This document shows, piece after piece, positions 8,809-16,470 of a DNA stretch of 64,000 bases (positions are counted from its first letter, which is position 1; every line of letters starts with the position of its first letter). The stretch comes from Lachnospiraceae bacterium (GTDB taxonomy: Bacteria > Bacillota > Clostridia > Lachnospirales > Lachnospiraceae). The position numbers and the translations under genes are program-made. The notes under the pieces were generated by a model. That model was not told the origin of the DNA, did no database searches, and saw nothing but the letters and a program-made list of their open reading frames with translations. Location of the stretch: NCBI GenBank assembly GCA_017962825.1, contig JAGCUO010000021.1, positions 58,624-122,623 of the forward strand. Reading direction: 5' to 3'.

Positions 8809-9669
8809 ATGCGAATAGTTATCATAACCGGAATGAGCGGAAGCGGTAAGAGAACCGGCATGAAAATGCTGGAAGATATCGGCTTCTATGCAATAGACAA
8901 TCTGCCCGCTTCACTGGTGGACAAATTTGTGGAACTTCTGGCTCAGCCCGGAAACGAATACGGAAAAGTAGCACTGGGAATAGACATAAGGACCGCGGGT
9001 TCCATGAAAAATCTGGCCCAGGTCATAAAGAACCTTAAATCCGGCGGACATGAGACGGAAGTCCTGTTCCTTGAAGCGTCGGATAAGACTCTTATCAGGA
9101 GATATAAAGAAACCAGAAGGATCCATCCCCTTGCGGGTGACGGAACTCTGGAAGAGGGTATCCGCAAAGAACGTACCGAACTTGCTCCCATCAAAAAGCA
9201 GGCCACCTACGTTATCGATACCTCGAATCTTCTGACCAGAGAATTCAAAGCAGAGCTCGATTCCATATTCCGCAAGAACGAAAAATACAGCAATCTGAAC
9301 GTTAGTATTGTGTCATTCGGATTTAAATACGGAATCCCCGCGGATGCAGACCTGGTATTTGACGTAAGATTCCTGCCCAATCCCTTTTATATCGATGAAC
9401 TCAAGGCCAAGACCGGTCTTGATAAAGAGGTAAGGGACTATGTTAACGGTTTCAAGGAAACGGAGCAGTTTCTGGATAAACTGGAGGATATGATCTCCTT
9501 TTTGATACCCAATTATGTCAAAGAGGGAAAATATAACCTTGTGATCGCCATCGGATGCACCGGCGGAAAACACAGATCCGTCACTCTGGCTTCCGGACTG
9601 TATGACAGGATGAAGGACCGCAAGGATATCGGTTTTAAACTTACTCACAGAGATGTTAATCTGACTTAA
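8809..9669 (+). CDS. rapZ: RapZ (YvcJ) nucleotide-binding protein
   Basis: In Bacillus YvcJ and in E. coli RapZ this family binds nucleotides and regulates competence or the small-RNA control of GlcN-6-P synthase. The 286 residues show the P-loop region GMSGSGKRTG (8-17), FYAIDNLP near 24-31, YVIDTSNL and the C-terminal GCTGGKHRSV signature. The residue after the P-loop lysine is Arg15 rather than Ser/Thr, an unusual change at the magnesium ligand. ATG 8809 is four bases after the murB stop; an in-frame TTG at 8761 inside murB is rejected because family members start close to the P-loop. The order murB-rapZ-whiA-HPr is typical of Firmicutes. Confidence 0.94.
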   Translation: MRIVIITGMSGSGKRTGMKMLEDIGFYAIDNLPASLVDKFVELLAQPGNEYGKVALGIDIRTAGSMKNLAQVIKNLKSGGHETEVLFLEASDKTLIRRYKETRRIHPLAGDGTLEEGIRKERTELAPIKKQATYVIDTSNLLTREFKAELDSIFRKNEKYSNLNVSIVSFGFKYGIPADADLVFDVRFLPNPFYIDELKAKTGLDKEVRDYVNGFKETEQFLDKLEDMISFLIPNYVKEGKYNLVIAIGCTGGKHRSVTLASGLYDRMKDRKDIGFKLTHRDVNLT

Positions 9670-9694
9670 AGATGCATAGAATTGCGAGGCTGAT

Positions 9695-10555
9695 ATGTCC
9701 TTTTCATCGGATGTGAAAGAGGAACTTGCCGGGGTCATCCCACAGGCGAGACATTGCAGGATTGCCGAGCTCTCCGCCATAATGCACCTGGCCGGCCAGA
9801 TAGGGGTTTCGGAGGGTGATGTTACCTTAGGATTTAACGCCTTTGGAGAGTCTCTTATAAAAAAAGGCTTTACTTTACTTGAAATAACATTTAATATAGG
9901 GAAGTCGCTGAAAAGCTCTGATCCGGAATTTGATTCGCTCATCCGGTGTCTAGGCGACTTAAACGGACCCGTGGATGAACTGATCCTTAAGAATACGTGC
10001 TGTAAGCGTGCTTTTTTAAGGGGAGCGTTCCTCGCATCAGGGTCGGTAAGCGATCCCGATAAGGGATATCATCTGGAATTTGTCTGCGAAGACGGTTCCA
10101 AAGCCGATCAGATAGTCAGAATGTGCGCGGATTTTGAGATAAGTGCACGTACAACCCTAAGGCGTGACGAGACTGTCGTATATGTCAAAGAGGGAGAGAT
10201 GATCGGTGAACTCCTGAGCGTTATGGGTGCCCAGAATTCATACATGAATTTTGAGAACCGTCGCATTTATAAGGATGTAAGTAACACGGTTAACCGCAGG
10301 GTAAATTGTGAGACATCCAATATCAGAAAGACTGTGACCGCTGCATCAAGGCAGCTCGATGATATCAGATATCTCGAAGAACACGGATTTCTGAACGATC
10401 TTCCGGATCCTTTGAAAGAAGCGGCATACGGAAGACTCGAACATCCGGATGCGACACTTGCCGAACTCGGAGCACTTATGGATCCGCCGGTAGGTAAATC
10501 CGGAATAAATCACAGGCTTTTAAGGCTCAGTGATATAGCACGGCAAAAGAGATAA
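9695..10555 (+). CDS. whiA: Sporulation/division regulator WhiA
   Basis: DNA-binding protein with a LAGLIDADG-like N-terminal fold and a C-terminal helix-turn-helix, affecting division and chromosome segregation in Firmicutes. The 286 residues begin MSFSSDVKEELAGV, contain KRAFLRGAFLASGSVSDP near 109-126 and end in the HTH segment with LAELGALMDPPVGKSGINHR. It is about 30 residues shorter than Bacillus WhiA. It lies 25 bases after rapZ, and the start has GCGAGG upstream. About 95 bases separate it from the HPr-like gene. Confidence 0.95.
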   Translation: MSFSSDVKEELAGVIPQARHCRIAELSAIMHLAGQIGVSEGDVTLGFNAFGESLIKKGFTLLEITFNIGKSLKSSDPEFDSLIRCLGDLNGPVDELILKNTCCKRAFLRGAFLASGSVSDPDKGYHLEFVCEDGSKADQIVRMCADFEISARTTLRRDETVVYVKEGEMIGELLSVMGAQNSYMNFENRRIYKDVSNTVNRRVNCETSNIRKTVTAASRQLDDIRYLEEHGFLNDLPDPLKEAAYGRLEHPDATLAELGALMDPPVGKSGINHRLLRLSDIARQKR

Positions 10556-10650
10556 TTTGGCGGCTGGGGAGCTGCCTTGTATTGGGGAGAACTAACTTTG
10601 CGTCAATGATTTGCCGATTCTTGGGGAAGATGAGGCTGAGGAGTATTATT

Positions 10651-10911
10651 ATGATTACCAGAACCGTAAATGTTAAGTTTTCTAAGAATCTCTCCGCTAG
10701 TCCTGTAGCACTTCTGGTACAGAAGGCCAGCAAGTTCGACAGCTTAATCTATATCGAGTCCGGCGAGAGAAAGGTCAATGCTAAGTCCATCATGGGTATG
10801 ATGAGCATTACTCTTGATGACGGTGACGAGCTCCTTATCAAGTGTGACGGAGCTGACGAAGCAGGCGCCATCGATACCGTTGAGAAGTTCCTTACCGGTG
10901 TTGAAGCATAA
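10651..10911 (+). CDS. HPr-like protein with Ser15 in place of the PTS histidine (Crh-like)
   Basis: An 86-residue HPr-fold protein. The usual GLHARPA phosphocarrier site reads NLSASPV at 13-19, so position 15 is Ser and position 17 is Ser; it cannot accept phosphate from Enzyme I at His15. The HprK site is intact: NAKSIMGMMS places Ser at exactly position 46. This is the pattern of Bacillus Crh (Gln15, Ser46), a co-repressor for CcpA without a transport role. It closes the hprK-rapZ-whiA cluster, where a normal ptsH is common in other Firmicutes. The start ATG 10651 has GAGGAG seven bases upstream; an in-frame ATG at 10582 lacks a ribosome site. An intrinsic terminator follows. Confidence 0.88.
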   Translation: MITRTVNVKFSKNLSASPVALLVQKASKFDSLIYIESGERKVNAKSIMGMMSITLDDGDELLIKCDGADEAGAIDTVEKFLTGVEA

Positions 10912-10934
10912 GCAGTAAAAGTATGTCTTATCAG

Positions 10935-10966
10935 GATGCAAGGCTTAACGGTCTTGCATCTTTTTT
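10935..10966 (+). terminator. Intrinsic terminator after the Crh-like gene
   Basis: GATGCAAG at 10935-10942 pairs with CTTGCATC at 10953-10960 around a 10-base loop, and six T follow at once. It ends the long plus-strand unit that began at ftsH or hprK. Confidence 0.88.
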
Positions 10967-10980
10967 ATTTTTTCCGATGC

Positions 10981-11008
10981 TTACAAGAGATATTAAGTAT
11001 GTTATTAT
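10981..11008 (+). promoter_or_regulatory. Putative promoter of the lipid kinase gene
   Basis: TTACAA at 10981-10986 and TATTAT at 11003-11008 are 16 bases apart, directly after the terminator and 27 bases before the ATG at 11035. Confidence 0.45.
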
Positions 11009-11034
11009 CAAATTTGTAAGAGAGATTTTTGACT

Positions 11035-11925
11035 ATGAAAAAAATGCTTTTTATCTACAATCCCAGAGCCGGAAGGGGAAGAGTCCGTGAAGAACTTGCG
11101 GATATTCTTGATATATTTGCTTCGGGAGATTATGAGATTACCATAGCTCCAACGCGTAAGAACGGCGATGCCGTAAAAACCGCGGCCGAAAGAGAGGCTG
11201 ATTTTGATATCGTTGTGTGCTGCGGAGGAGACGGAACTCTTGATGAGACCGTACGCGGTATGATGAAAAATGACTATCGTACACCTCTCGGCTATATACC
11301 TGCGGGTTCTACCAATGATTTCGGCAGTTCACTCGCACTTCCCAAGGACATGCTCAAGTCCGCACACATAGTGGTTGATGGAACAAATAAGGCTGTTGAC
11401 GTAGGTCTGTTTAACAACGAAGCATTTGTGTATGTGGCGGCATTCGGAGCATTTACCGAAGTTACATACACAACCGATCAGGATATGAAGAATGCCATAG
11501 GGCATTCCGCATATTTGCTGGAAGGCGTTAAGAGCTTTGCGAAGATCAAGCCACAGCATATGAAGATAGAACATGACGGTGAAGTTATTGAAGATGATTT
11601 TATCTACGGAATGGTAACAAATTCCATCAGTGTGGGAGGAATCAAGGGTATTACCGGAGAAAATGTGGACCTTGCTGACGGCCTATTCGAAGTCAATCTG
11701 ATCAGGGAATTGAAGAATCCCATCGAGTTCCAGCAGCTTTTGAGTGCCGTTGCCATCGGCAAGTATGAGTATTCGGAGAATATCGTTTCTTTCAGATCCG
11801 GAAATATTAAGATCGAATCGGATGAGGAAGTGGCTTGGACATTGGACGGTGAAAACGGCGGAAAACACACCTGCGTAGAGATAATCAATGTACCCAAGGC
11901 AATCGATATAAGGATCGCAAAATAA
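11035..11925 (+). CDS. Diacylglycerol kinase-family lipid kinase (YegS/DgkB-like)
   Basis: ATP-dependent lipid kinase of the DAGK catalytic-domain family; the probable substrate is diacylglycerol released during lipoteichoic acid or phospholipid turnover, though substrate cannot be read from sequence. The 296 residues begin MKKMLFIYNPRAGRGR, have the nucleotide-binding GGDGTLDE near 64-71 and the PAGSTNDFGSSL motif near 90-101. A C-terminal beta domain ends with EINVPKAIDI-like sequence. ATG 11035 is preferred over TTG 11029. It is monocistronic: a terminator lies before it and a palindrome after it. Confidence 0.9.
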   Translation: MKKMLFIYNPRAGRGRVREELADILDIFASGDYEITIAPTRKNGDAVKTAAEREADFDIVVCCGGDGTLDETVRGMMKNDYRTPLGYIPAGSTNDFGSSLALPKDMLKSAHIVVDGTNKAVDVGLFNNEAFVYVAAFGAFTEVTYTTDQDMKNAIGHSAYLLEGVKSFAKIKPQHMKIEHDGEVIEDDFIYGMVTNSISVGGIKGITGENVDLADGLFEVNLIRELKNPIEFQQLLSAVAIGKYEYSENIVSFRSGNIKIESDEEVAWTLDGENGGKHTCVEIINVPKAIDIRIAK

Positions 11926-11973
11926 AAAAAGTCCCTAAAAAGGGAGGATGCCGGGTATCTGCAGATACCCGGC
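11924..11973. terminator. Hairpin pair after the lipid kinase gene
   Basis: A perfect 24-base palindrome occupies 11950-11973 (arms GCCGGGTATC and GATACCCGGC, centre TGCA). Next to it TCCCT at 11932-11936 pairs with AGGGA at 11941-11945; read on the minus strand this small hairpin is followed by seven T. The large palindrome has no T run on the plus strand, so terminator activity for the kinase gene is uncertain. Confidence 0.5.
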
Positions 11974-12118
11974 AATATTATGAAAAAGATTTAACTAACG
12001 AGTCAAGTCCTATGTGTCTTCTTATGAGAATACTATATTATGTAAAGTTGTATAAAACGTGAGTGTGGATTTAACAATCGGAAAATAATTTGTAAACAAA
12101 TTATGAACGCATAAATAA

Positions 12119-12149
12119 AGGCTTTTCCCTGAGAAAAAGGGAAAAGCCT
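12119..12149 (-). terminator. Intrinsic terminator of the cyclophilin gene
   Basis: AGGCTTTTCCC at 12119-12129 pairs with GGGAAAAGCCT at 12139-12149. On the minus strand the hairpin is followed by CTTTATTTATG; on the plus strand by GATTTTT, so it may work both ways. The rest of the 11974-12181 gap is AT-rich and shows no gene. Confidence 0.65.
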
Positions 12150-12181
12150 GATTTTTATCTGTCTGAAACCCGCATGAAACC

Positions 12182-12718
12182 TTATCTGTCGGGGAGTTTC
12201 TCGGGTTCGGGATACTCAGCACCGAATGTGTCTACGGTTACGGTCTTCATAACCTGAGGCTTTAATGGTGCATCGGTAAAGGGATTTGTGGGTGTTTCAG
12301 CAATCTTATCAACAACTTCCATGCCTTCGATAACTTTGCCGAACGCCGCATAATCACCGTCGAGATGGGGTGAATCCTTGTGCATAAGGAAGAACTGGCT
12401 TCCTGCGGAATCGGGGAACATGGAACGTGCCATTGAAAGAACACCCGCGGTGTGCTTAAGATCGTTCTTAAAACCGTTGCTGTTGAACTCGCCCTTGATG
12501 CTGTATCCGGGACCGCCGGTTCCGTTTCCGTCCGGATCTCCGCCCTGGATCATAAATCCTGAAATAATGCGGTGGAAGGTGAGTCCGTTATAGAAACCCT
12601 TTGATATAAGACTGATGAAATTGTAAACTGATTGAGGAGCGATCTCGGGATAAAGCTCGGCTTTGATAACGGATCCGTCCTCCATGGTAATTGTTACAAT
12701 GGGATTTTTGTCTGCCAT
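12182..12718 (-). CDS. Cyclophilin-type peptidyl-prolyl cis-trans isomerase
   Basis: Catalyses proline isomerisation during protein folding; no signal peptide, so cytosolic. The 178 residues contain the cyclophilin core FHRIISGFMIQGGDPDGNGTG near 54-74, GVLSMARS near 96-103, SAGSQFFL near 108-115 and FGKVIEGMEVVDKI near 132-145. The active-site Arg in FHR and the Gln in FMIQGG are present. The true start is ATG at 12718, with AAAGGA upstream on this strand. An upstream in-frame extension to 13522 would run antisense through the GNAT gene and is rejected. It is transcribed divergently from the GNAT gene across 42 bases. Confidence 0.93.
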   Translation of the reverse strand: MADKNPIVTITMEDGSVIKAELYPEIAPQSVYNFISLISKGFYNGLTFHRIISGFMIQGGDPDGNGTGGPGYSIKGEFNSNGFKNDLKHTAGVLSMARSMFPDSAGSQFFLMHKDSPHLDGDYAAFGKVIEGMEVVDKIAETPTNPFTDAPLKPQVMKTVTVDTFGAEYPEPEKLPDR

Positions 12719-12760
12719 GAGTTTTCCTTTCTCGTAAAAAATATTTTCACCTATTATAAC

Positions 12761-13519
12761 ATGAAAACAGATACTTACCTGAAAAAAATAGAAAGATTCA
12801 ATCGCGACTGCGTAGAAGAGGGCACTCTGTATGTGGTCACGGATCCGAATGATATTCCTGCCGCTGCGGGGATGGGTGCGACATTTGTATATTACTCGGA
12901 TACTACGAAGAAAGATGCATCCGAAAGTTCGTACCTTGACGGGGTAAAATATGTTCTCGAAGGAGAGGGTGAATTTGATCCCGAAGAATTCGATGATGAT
13001 TTTTTTGAAATAGTTTACCGAAGGCTTAAGGCTATTCCTCTGGATATAATGGAAACGGAAAGATGCTTTATACGGGAAACATGGATTCCGGATCTTGATT
13101 CTTTCTATGAAATATATTCCGACACTTCTGTCACAAAATACATGGAAGATCTTATGGAGAGAAGTGAGGAGGAAAAATATACGGAGAATTACCGTGATCT
13201 TATCTATGAGATCTACGGGCACGGGATATGGACCGTGATCCTCAAGGAAACCGGTGAGATAATAGGCCGTGCGGGACTTGATGAAAGAGCGGGATATGAT
13301 ACCCCGGAGCTGGGATTTTTGATAGGAACCAAGTGGCAGAGAAAAGGATATGCTGAGGAAGTATGCAGAGGGATACTTAAGTGGGCTGCGGAGAATGATA
13401 TTGAAAAAGTAATGAGTATCACCGATCCGGAAAATATTCCTTCGGTGAATCTTTTGAAGAAGCTTGGTTTTACTAAGAGTAAAGCCTTTGATGATACAAG
13501 GGATATATGGATCAGATGA
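12761..13519 (+). CDS. GNAT N-acetyltransferase with an N-terminal HAD-like remnant domain
   Basis: The C-terminal half (about residues 95-252) is a GNAT domain: LETERCFIRE-like opening, ELGFLIGTKWQRKGYA with the acetyl-CoA loop Q-R-K-G-Y-A, and a closing NIPSVNLLKKLGF motif as in RimJ/RimL-type enzymes. The first 90 residues, with TLYVVTDPNDIPAAAGMGATF, resemble the nucleotide-fold piece of HAD-like proteins that accompanies some Lachnospiraceae GNATs; it lacks a DxDx(T/V) motif. Substrate unknown. The ATG at 12761 is chosen because upstream in-frame codons would overlap the cyclophilin gene; no Shine-Dalgarno is visible, and TATTATAAC just upstream may be a -10, so translation could be nearly leaderless. 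Its stop lies inside the following inverted repeat. Confidence 0.8.
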   Translation: MKTDTYLKKIERFNRDCVEEGTLYVVTDPNDIPAAAGMGATFVYYSDTTKKDASESSYLDGVKYVLEGEGEFDPEEFDDDFFEIVYRRLKAIPLDIMETERCFIRETWIPDLDSFYEIYSDTSVTKYMEDLMERSEEEKYTENYRDLIYEIYGHGIWTVILKETGEIIGRAGLDERAGYDTPELGFLIGTKWQRKGYAEEVCRGILKWAAENDIEKVMSITDPENIPSVNLLKKLGFTKSKAFDDTRDIWIR

Positions 13520-13585
13520 CAATGGGGACGTACCCCTCTGTCAGGAAGAATCTCCTGACAGAGGGGTACGTCCCCATTGTCATCT
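13514..13585. repeat. Long inverted repeat between convergent genes, REP/MITE-like
   Basis: Two perfect 33-base arms (13514-13546 and 13553-13585) flank a six-base loop, AGAATC. The left arm starts with the stop region of the GNAT gene and contains TGACAATGGGGACG; the right arm ends three bases before the esterase stop codon. The same 14-base head occurs at 63971 after another stop codon. As RNA it would form a very stable hairpin from either strand and could end both convergent transcripts. Confidence 0.85.
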
Positions 13586-13587
13586 CT

Positions 13588-15183
13588 TTACAGTGAAAAC
13601 TGTGATACGAATTTCCATGCGTTCTCACAGCTGTGCTGACGACACTCATGCTGCTGTCCGCTGACGCTTGCAAATACCGTTCTGCATACACCATCTTCGG
13701 ATTCATAGAATCTTTCGGTCAGGTAACTGTTTCTGGATTCGTCGAAGACCTTCTCTGTTTTTTCTGCGGGAATGCCGTAGAACTTATCTTCCCAGGAATC
13801 CTTATTCTCAAAATCCACATCGAATTTAACTTTAAGTTTGTTTACTCCGGCAACGTACTGAACTCTGTCGAGACAGGTTTCTGCCTGGTTTGGAAGTTCG
13901 GGGAGAGGTGAATCTTCACCGCCGGAATAAAATACCGGCTTTGCCACTGTCATATTGAGTCTTTCATCACCCAGCGATAATCCCCAGGGGTTATCCTTGA
14001 TGGGGAAGAGTGCACTGCAGGGCATGAAGCCTGCGAAGCTTTCGGGATATTCCTGATACAGATCCCAGGTCTTGCCGCTTCCCATGGAGAAGCCTGTTGC
14101 ATATATTCTCTTCTCATCGATATTGTATTTGGTCTTAAGATCTGCGATGACATCCATGATTTCGGTTGCGGTTACGGAGAGATGATCGTCAATTGATACG
14201 AAGAGAAAATCGTATTTATGACAGATCTCCCACCAGCCGGCTACGAAAGTCAGATACATGGAAGTATCTCCTCCGCCGTGGAATCCCATGACCAGAGGAA
14301 CGGGACCTTTATCCATTATTCCGTTGTTGTAATATGCGAAATATCCGACCTTGTGAGAGAGCTTATCTTTGTACTTCCATTTATTGTCGGGAGAGGTTTT
14401 GACTTCGGTGATGCCGGATTCTTCCGTCATGTTCAGTTCTTCAAAGTCGGGCTCTGTCTGAATCTCACCGCACCATCTCTTATATTTCCTTACGAATGCT
14501 TTGAAGTCGGCTTCGTAATCAGCGCTGTCTTTGATGAGTACATATTCGCAGTCTTTGAAAGAAGCATTGATCTCATCACTGTTTCCTACGGAGATGATTG
14601 GGATGTCTTTTCTATCAGCGACAGGTACGATGCTGAGTCTTTCCATGGAGCACATGGCAGGAGTGATCTCGCCGGGCCCCCAGAGGTATTCTCCGTCAAT
14701 CTTCTTCAGGAGCGTTCTTGCAACATAGTCTGCGGATTTTCCGGAGCTGTAGATATCGGCCCTGAAGATGGCACCCCTTATGAAATATCCATTGAATTCC
14801 TGAGTAAAGAAGTCGTGTATCTCGGCGATACCGTCTTCATATTCAGGATGCATCTTGGTCTGGGAAATCAGTTCTTTATAGAGTTCGACGGATGCACCGT
14901 CCCATCCGCCTTCGCACGTGGGATAGATGAAGAGAACCGATGCGTCCACTGCGGATGCGATCTTGGACAAACCTGTCTTTTCCGCAAAAGAAACCGCCTC
15001 CTCTATACTCGTTTTGTTTTCCTCGAATACGAGAAGAAGAGGAGCTCTGAAGGTATAGTTGTTAACCTGGCTTTCTATATCGTTATCCGGGATATACGCT
15101 TTGAGAAAGAAATTCTCGTAAGTGTGCTCCCAGTATTTTCCCCCCGGAATCTTCTTTACTACAGGTCTTGTCATTACGGACAT
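13588..15183 (-). CDS. Alpha/beta hydrolase, PHB-depolymerase/feruloyl-esterase-like
   Basis: A 531-residue protein without a signal peptide. The N-terminal ~240 residues are not recognised; the C-terminal part is an alpha/beta hydrolase. [13 protein letters not shown] gives the oxyanion HGGG near 301-304, [10 protein letters not shown] is the nucleophile elbow (GxSxG) near 368-377, and a late QQHECRQH segment may supply the histidine. This arrangement resembles Esterase_phd/LpqC-type esterases, which in rumen bacteria often cut acetyl or feruloyl groups from xylan; that substrate is inference. The start ATG 15183 has GGAGG seven bases upstream. A codon for a second Met follows three residues later. 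It is monocistronic and convergent with the GNAT gene. Confidence 0.78.
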   Translation of the reverse strand: MSVMTRPVVKKIPGGKYWEHTYENFFLKAYIPDNDIESQVNNYTFRAPLLLVFEENKTSIEEAVSFAEKTGLSKIASAVDASVLFIYPTCEGGWDGASVELYKELISQTKMHPEYEDGIAEIHDFFTQEFNGYFIRGAIFRADIYSSGKSADYVARTLLKKIDGEYLWGPGEITPAMCSMERLSIVPVADRKDIPIISVGNSDEINASFKDCEYVLIKDSADYEADFKAFVRKYKRWCGEIQTEPDFEELNMTEESGITEVKTSPDNKWKYKDKLSHKVGYFAYYNNGIMDKGPVPLVMGFHGGGDTSMYLTFVAGWWEICHKYDFLFVSIDDHLSVTATEIMDVIADLKTKYNIDEKRIYATGFSMGSGKTWDLYQEYPESFAGFMPCSALFPIKDNPWGLSLGDERLNMTVAKPVFYSGGEDSPLPELPNQAETCLDRVQYVAGVNKLKVKFDVDFENKDSWEDKFYGIPAEKTEKVFDESRNSYLTERFYESEDGVCRTVFASVSGQQHECRQHSCENAWKFVSQFSL

Positions 15184-15252
15184 AAAAAAGCCTCCTTATT
15201 CATTTTGTTTTGCGGTGTCTGAAGACACTTCCCCGAAATACCTTATTGGAAC

Positions 15253-15738
15253 TTATTTATATGCCTGATCCAGTGCTTTCTTTTCGGCTCTCATGCGGAT
15301 AAAGAATTCTTTGAGGACCGCGCTGCATTCATCAGCAAGAACACCTGTCTCTATCTCACAGGTGTGCATAAAGTTTTCATTGCCCAGGATTGATGCTACG
15401 GTTCCGCAGCTGCCCGATTTGGGCGACAGACATCCTATGACGACTCTCGGAATTCGTGCCTGAATGCATGCACCTGCACACATCTGGCAGGGCTCTAAAG
15501 TTACATACATGGTACATTCTTCGAGACGCCAATCGTGTAGATATGAGCTTGCCTTTTTGATGGCATTCATTTCGGCATGGGAAAGAGTCGATCTGTCGGT
15601 GTTTCGCCTGTTGTATCCGCGGCCGATGATCTTGCCGTTACAGACGATGACACAGCCTATCGGAACTTCTCCCGCAGCCGATGCTTTTTTGGCCAGTTTA
15701 ATGGCCTCTTTCATGTATTTTTCATCTTCGGTAAGCAT
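15253..15738 (-). CDS. tadA: tRNA-specific adenosine deaminase TadA
   Basis: Deaminates adenosine 34 to inosine in tRNA-Arg(ACG). The 161 residues carry the zinc site HAE at 54-56 and PCQMC at 83-87 (Cys84, Cys87), with CSPKSGSCGT near 106-115 as in the family. The start MLTEDEKYMKEAI matches TadA N-termini; upstream in-frame codons as far as 15960 are rejected because they would cross into the thiN gene. No clear ribosome site is visible before ATG 15738. It is divergent from thiN and lies 69 bases from the esterase gene, which has its own strong ribosome site. Confidence 0.94.
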   Translation of the reverse strand: MLTEDEKYMKEAIKLAKKASAAGEVPIGCVIVCNGKIIGRGYNRRNTDRSTLSHAEMNAIKKASSYLHDWRLEECTMYVTLEPCQMCAGACIQARIPRVVIGCLSPKSGSCGTVASILGNENFMHTCEIETGVLADECSAVLKEFFIRMRAEKKALDQAYK

Positions 15739-15849
15739 ATTAATATGGTATTCGCGCGGGATGTTTTTGTAAAGACGTTGGGTTAAACTGAGCAAAACAT
15801 GATACAATTTACAAAGCTTGTAATCACTACATAAAAGAAGGTTTTCCAC

Positions 15850-16470
15850 ATGAAAAGATGTGTTATTGTCGGTAACGCCGATATTAAAGAATACGAATGT
15901 GTAAAAGATGCTCTGAAGGCAGATGATTTTTTTATTTTCTGCGACGGCGGACTTAAGCACATGGATGCCCTCGGAGTAAAACCGAATCTCATAATAGGGG
16001 ATTTTGATTCAGCTTCAAATCCTCATATGGATGTGGAGACAATTACCCTTCCCTGCGAAAAAGATGACACCGACACATTCTATGCCGTAAAAGAAGCCTT
16101 AAAGCGCGGCTTTGAAGAATTCCTTCTTGCAGGAGTTGTGGGAAACCGGTTCGATCATACCATGGGTAATATTTCAATCCTGCTTTATCTGAACTCACTT
16201 GGAAAAAAGGGAACCATCATTGATGATTATTCCGTGATGGAGATCGTATCGGATAAGCCGGTGTATGTAGATGACGGGTATTCCTACTTCTCTCTTTTGA
16301 ATATGACGGGATGCGCCAAAGGGATCAATATCGAAGGAGCTAAGTATCCTCTTGAAGACGGAGAGATAACCTGCGAGTACCAGTACGGTATCAGCAATGA
16401 GGTTCTTTCGGGTCAAAAAGCCTGTGTAAGCGTTCGCGAGGGAAAACTGCTTCTTGTTAAGGTTTTTTGA
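15850..16470 (+). CDS. thiN: Thiamine pyrophosphokinase
   Basis: Converts thiamine to thiamine pyrophosphate with ATP. The 206 residues show FCDGGLKHMDALGVKPNLIIGDFDS near 30-54 and KDDTDTFYAVKEAL near 71-84; the DFDS and DDTD acidic motifs bind metal and ATP. The C-terminal thiamine-binding beta domain ends with the EYQYGISNEV segment. The usual rpe-thiN neighbours are absent. A TACAAT at 15803-15808 could serve as -10 but no convincing -35 is seen, and there is no TPP riboswitch. The 3' end overlaps the convergent transporter gene by 14 bases. Confidence 0.92.
   Translation: MKRCVIVGNADIKEYECVKDALKADDFFIFCDGGLKHMDALGVKPNLIIGDFDSASNPHMDVETITLPCEKDDTDTFYAVKEALKRGFEEFLLAGVVGNRFDHTMGNISILLYLNSLGKKGTIIDDYSVMEIVSDKPVYVDDGYSYFSLLNMTGCAKGINIEGAKYPLEDGEITCEYQYGISNEVLSGQKACVSVREGKLLLVKVF

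Noticed and set aside
12719-13522. Long minus-strand open frame extending the cyclophilin gene upstream, antisense to the GNAT gene
   Set aside because: The cyclophilin family begins at the Met of MADKNPIV with a ribosome site; the extension has no recognisable domain and the plus-strand GNAT is clear.
14218-15222. 334-codon plus-strand open frame opposite the esterase
   Set aside because: Shadow of the esterase coding frame; composition is odd, no motif, no ribosome site.
15739-15849. TPP riboswitch upstream of thiN
   Set aside because: The gap is too short and lacks the conserved thi-box sequence CTGAGA.
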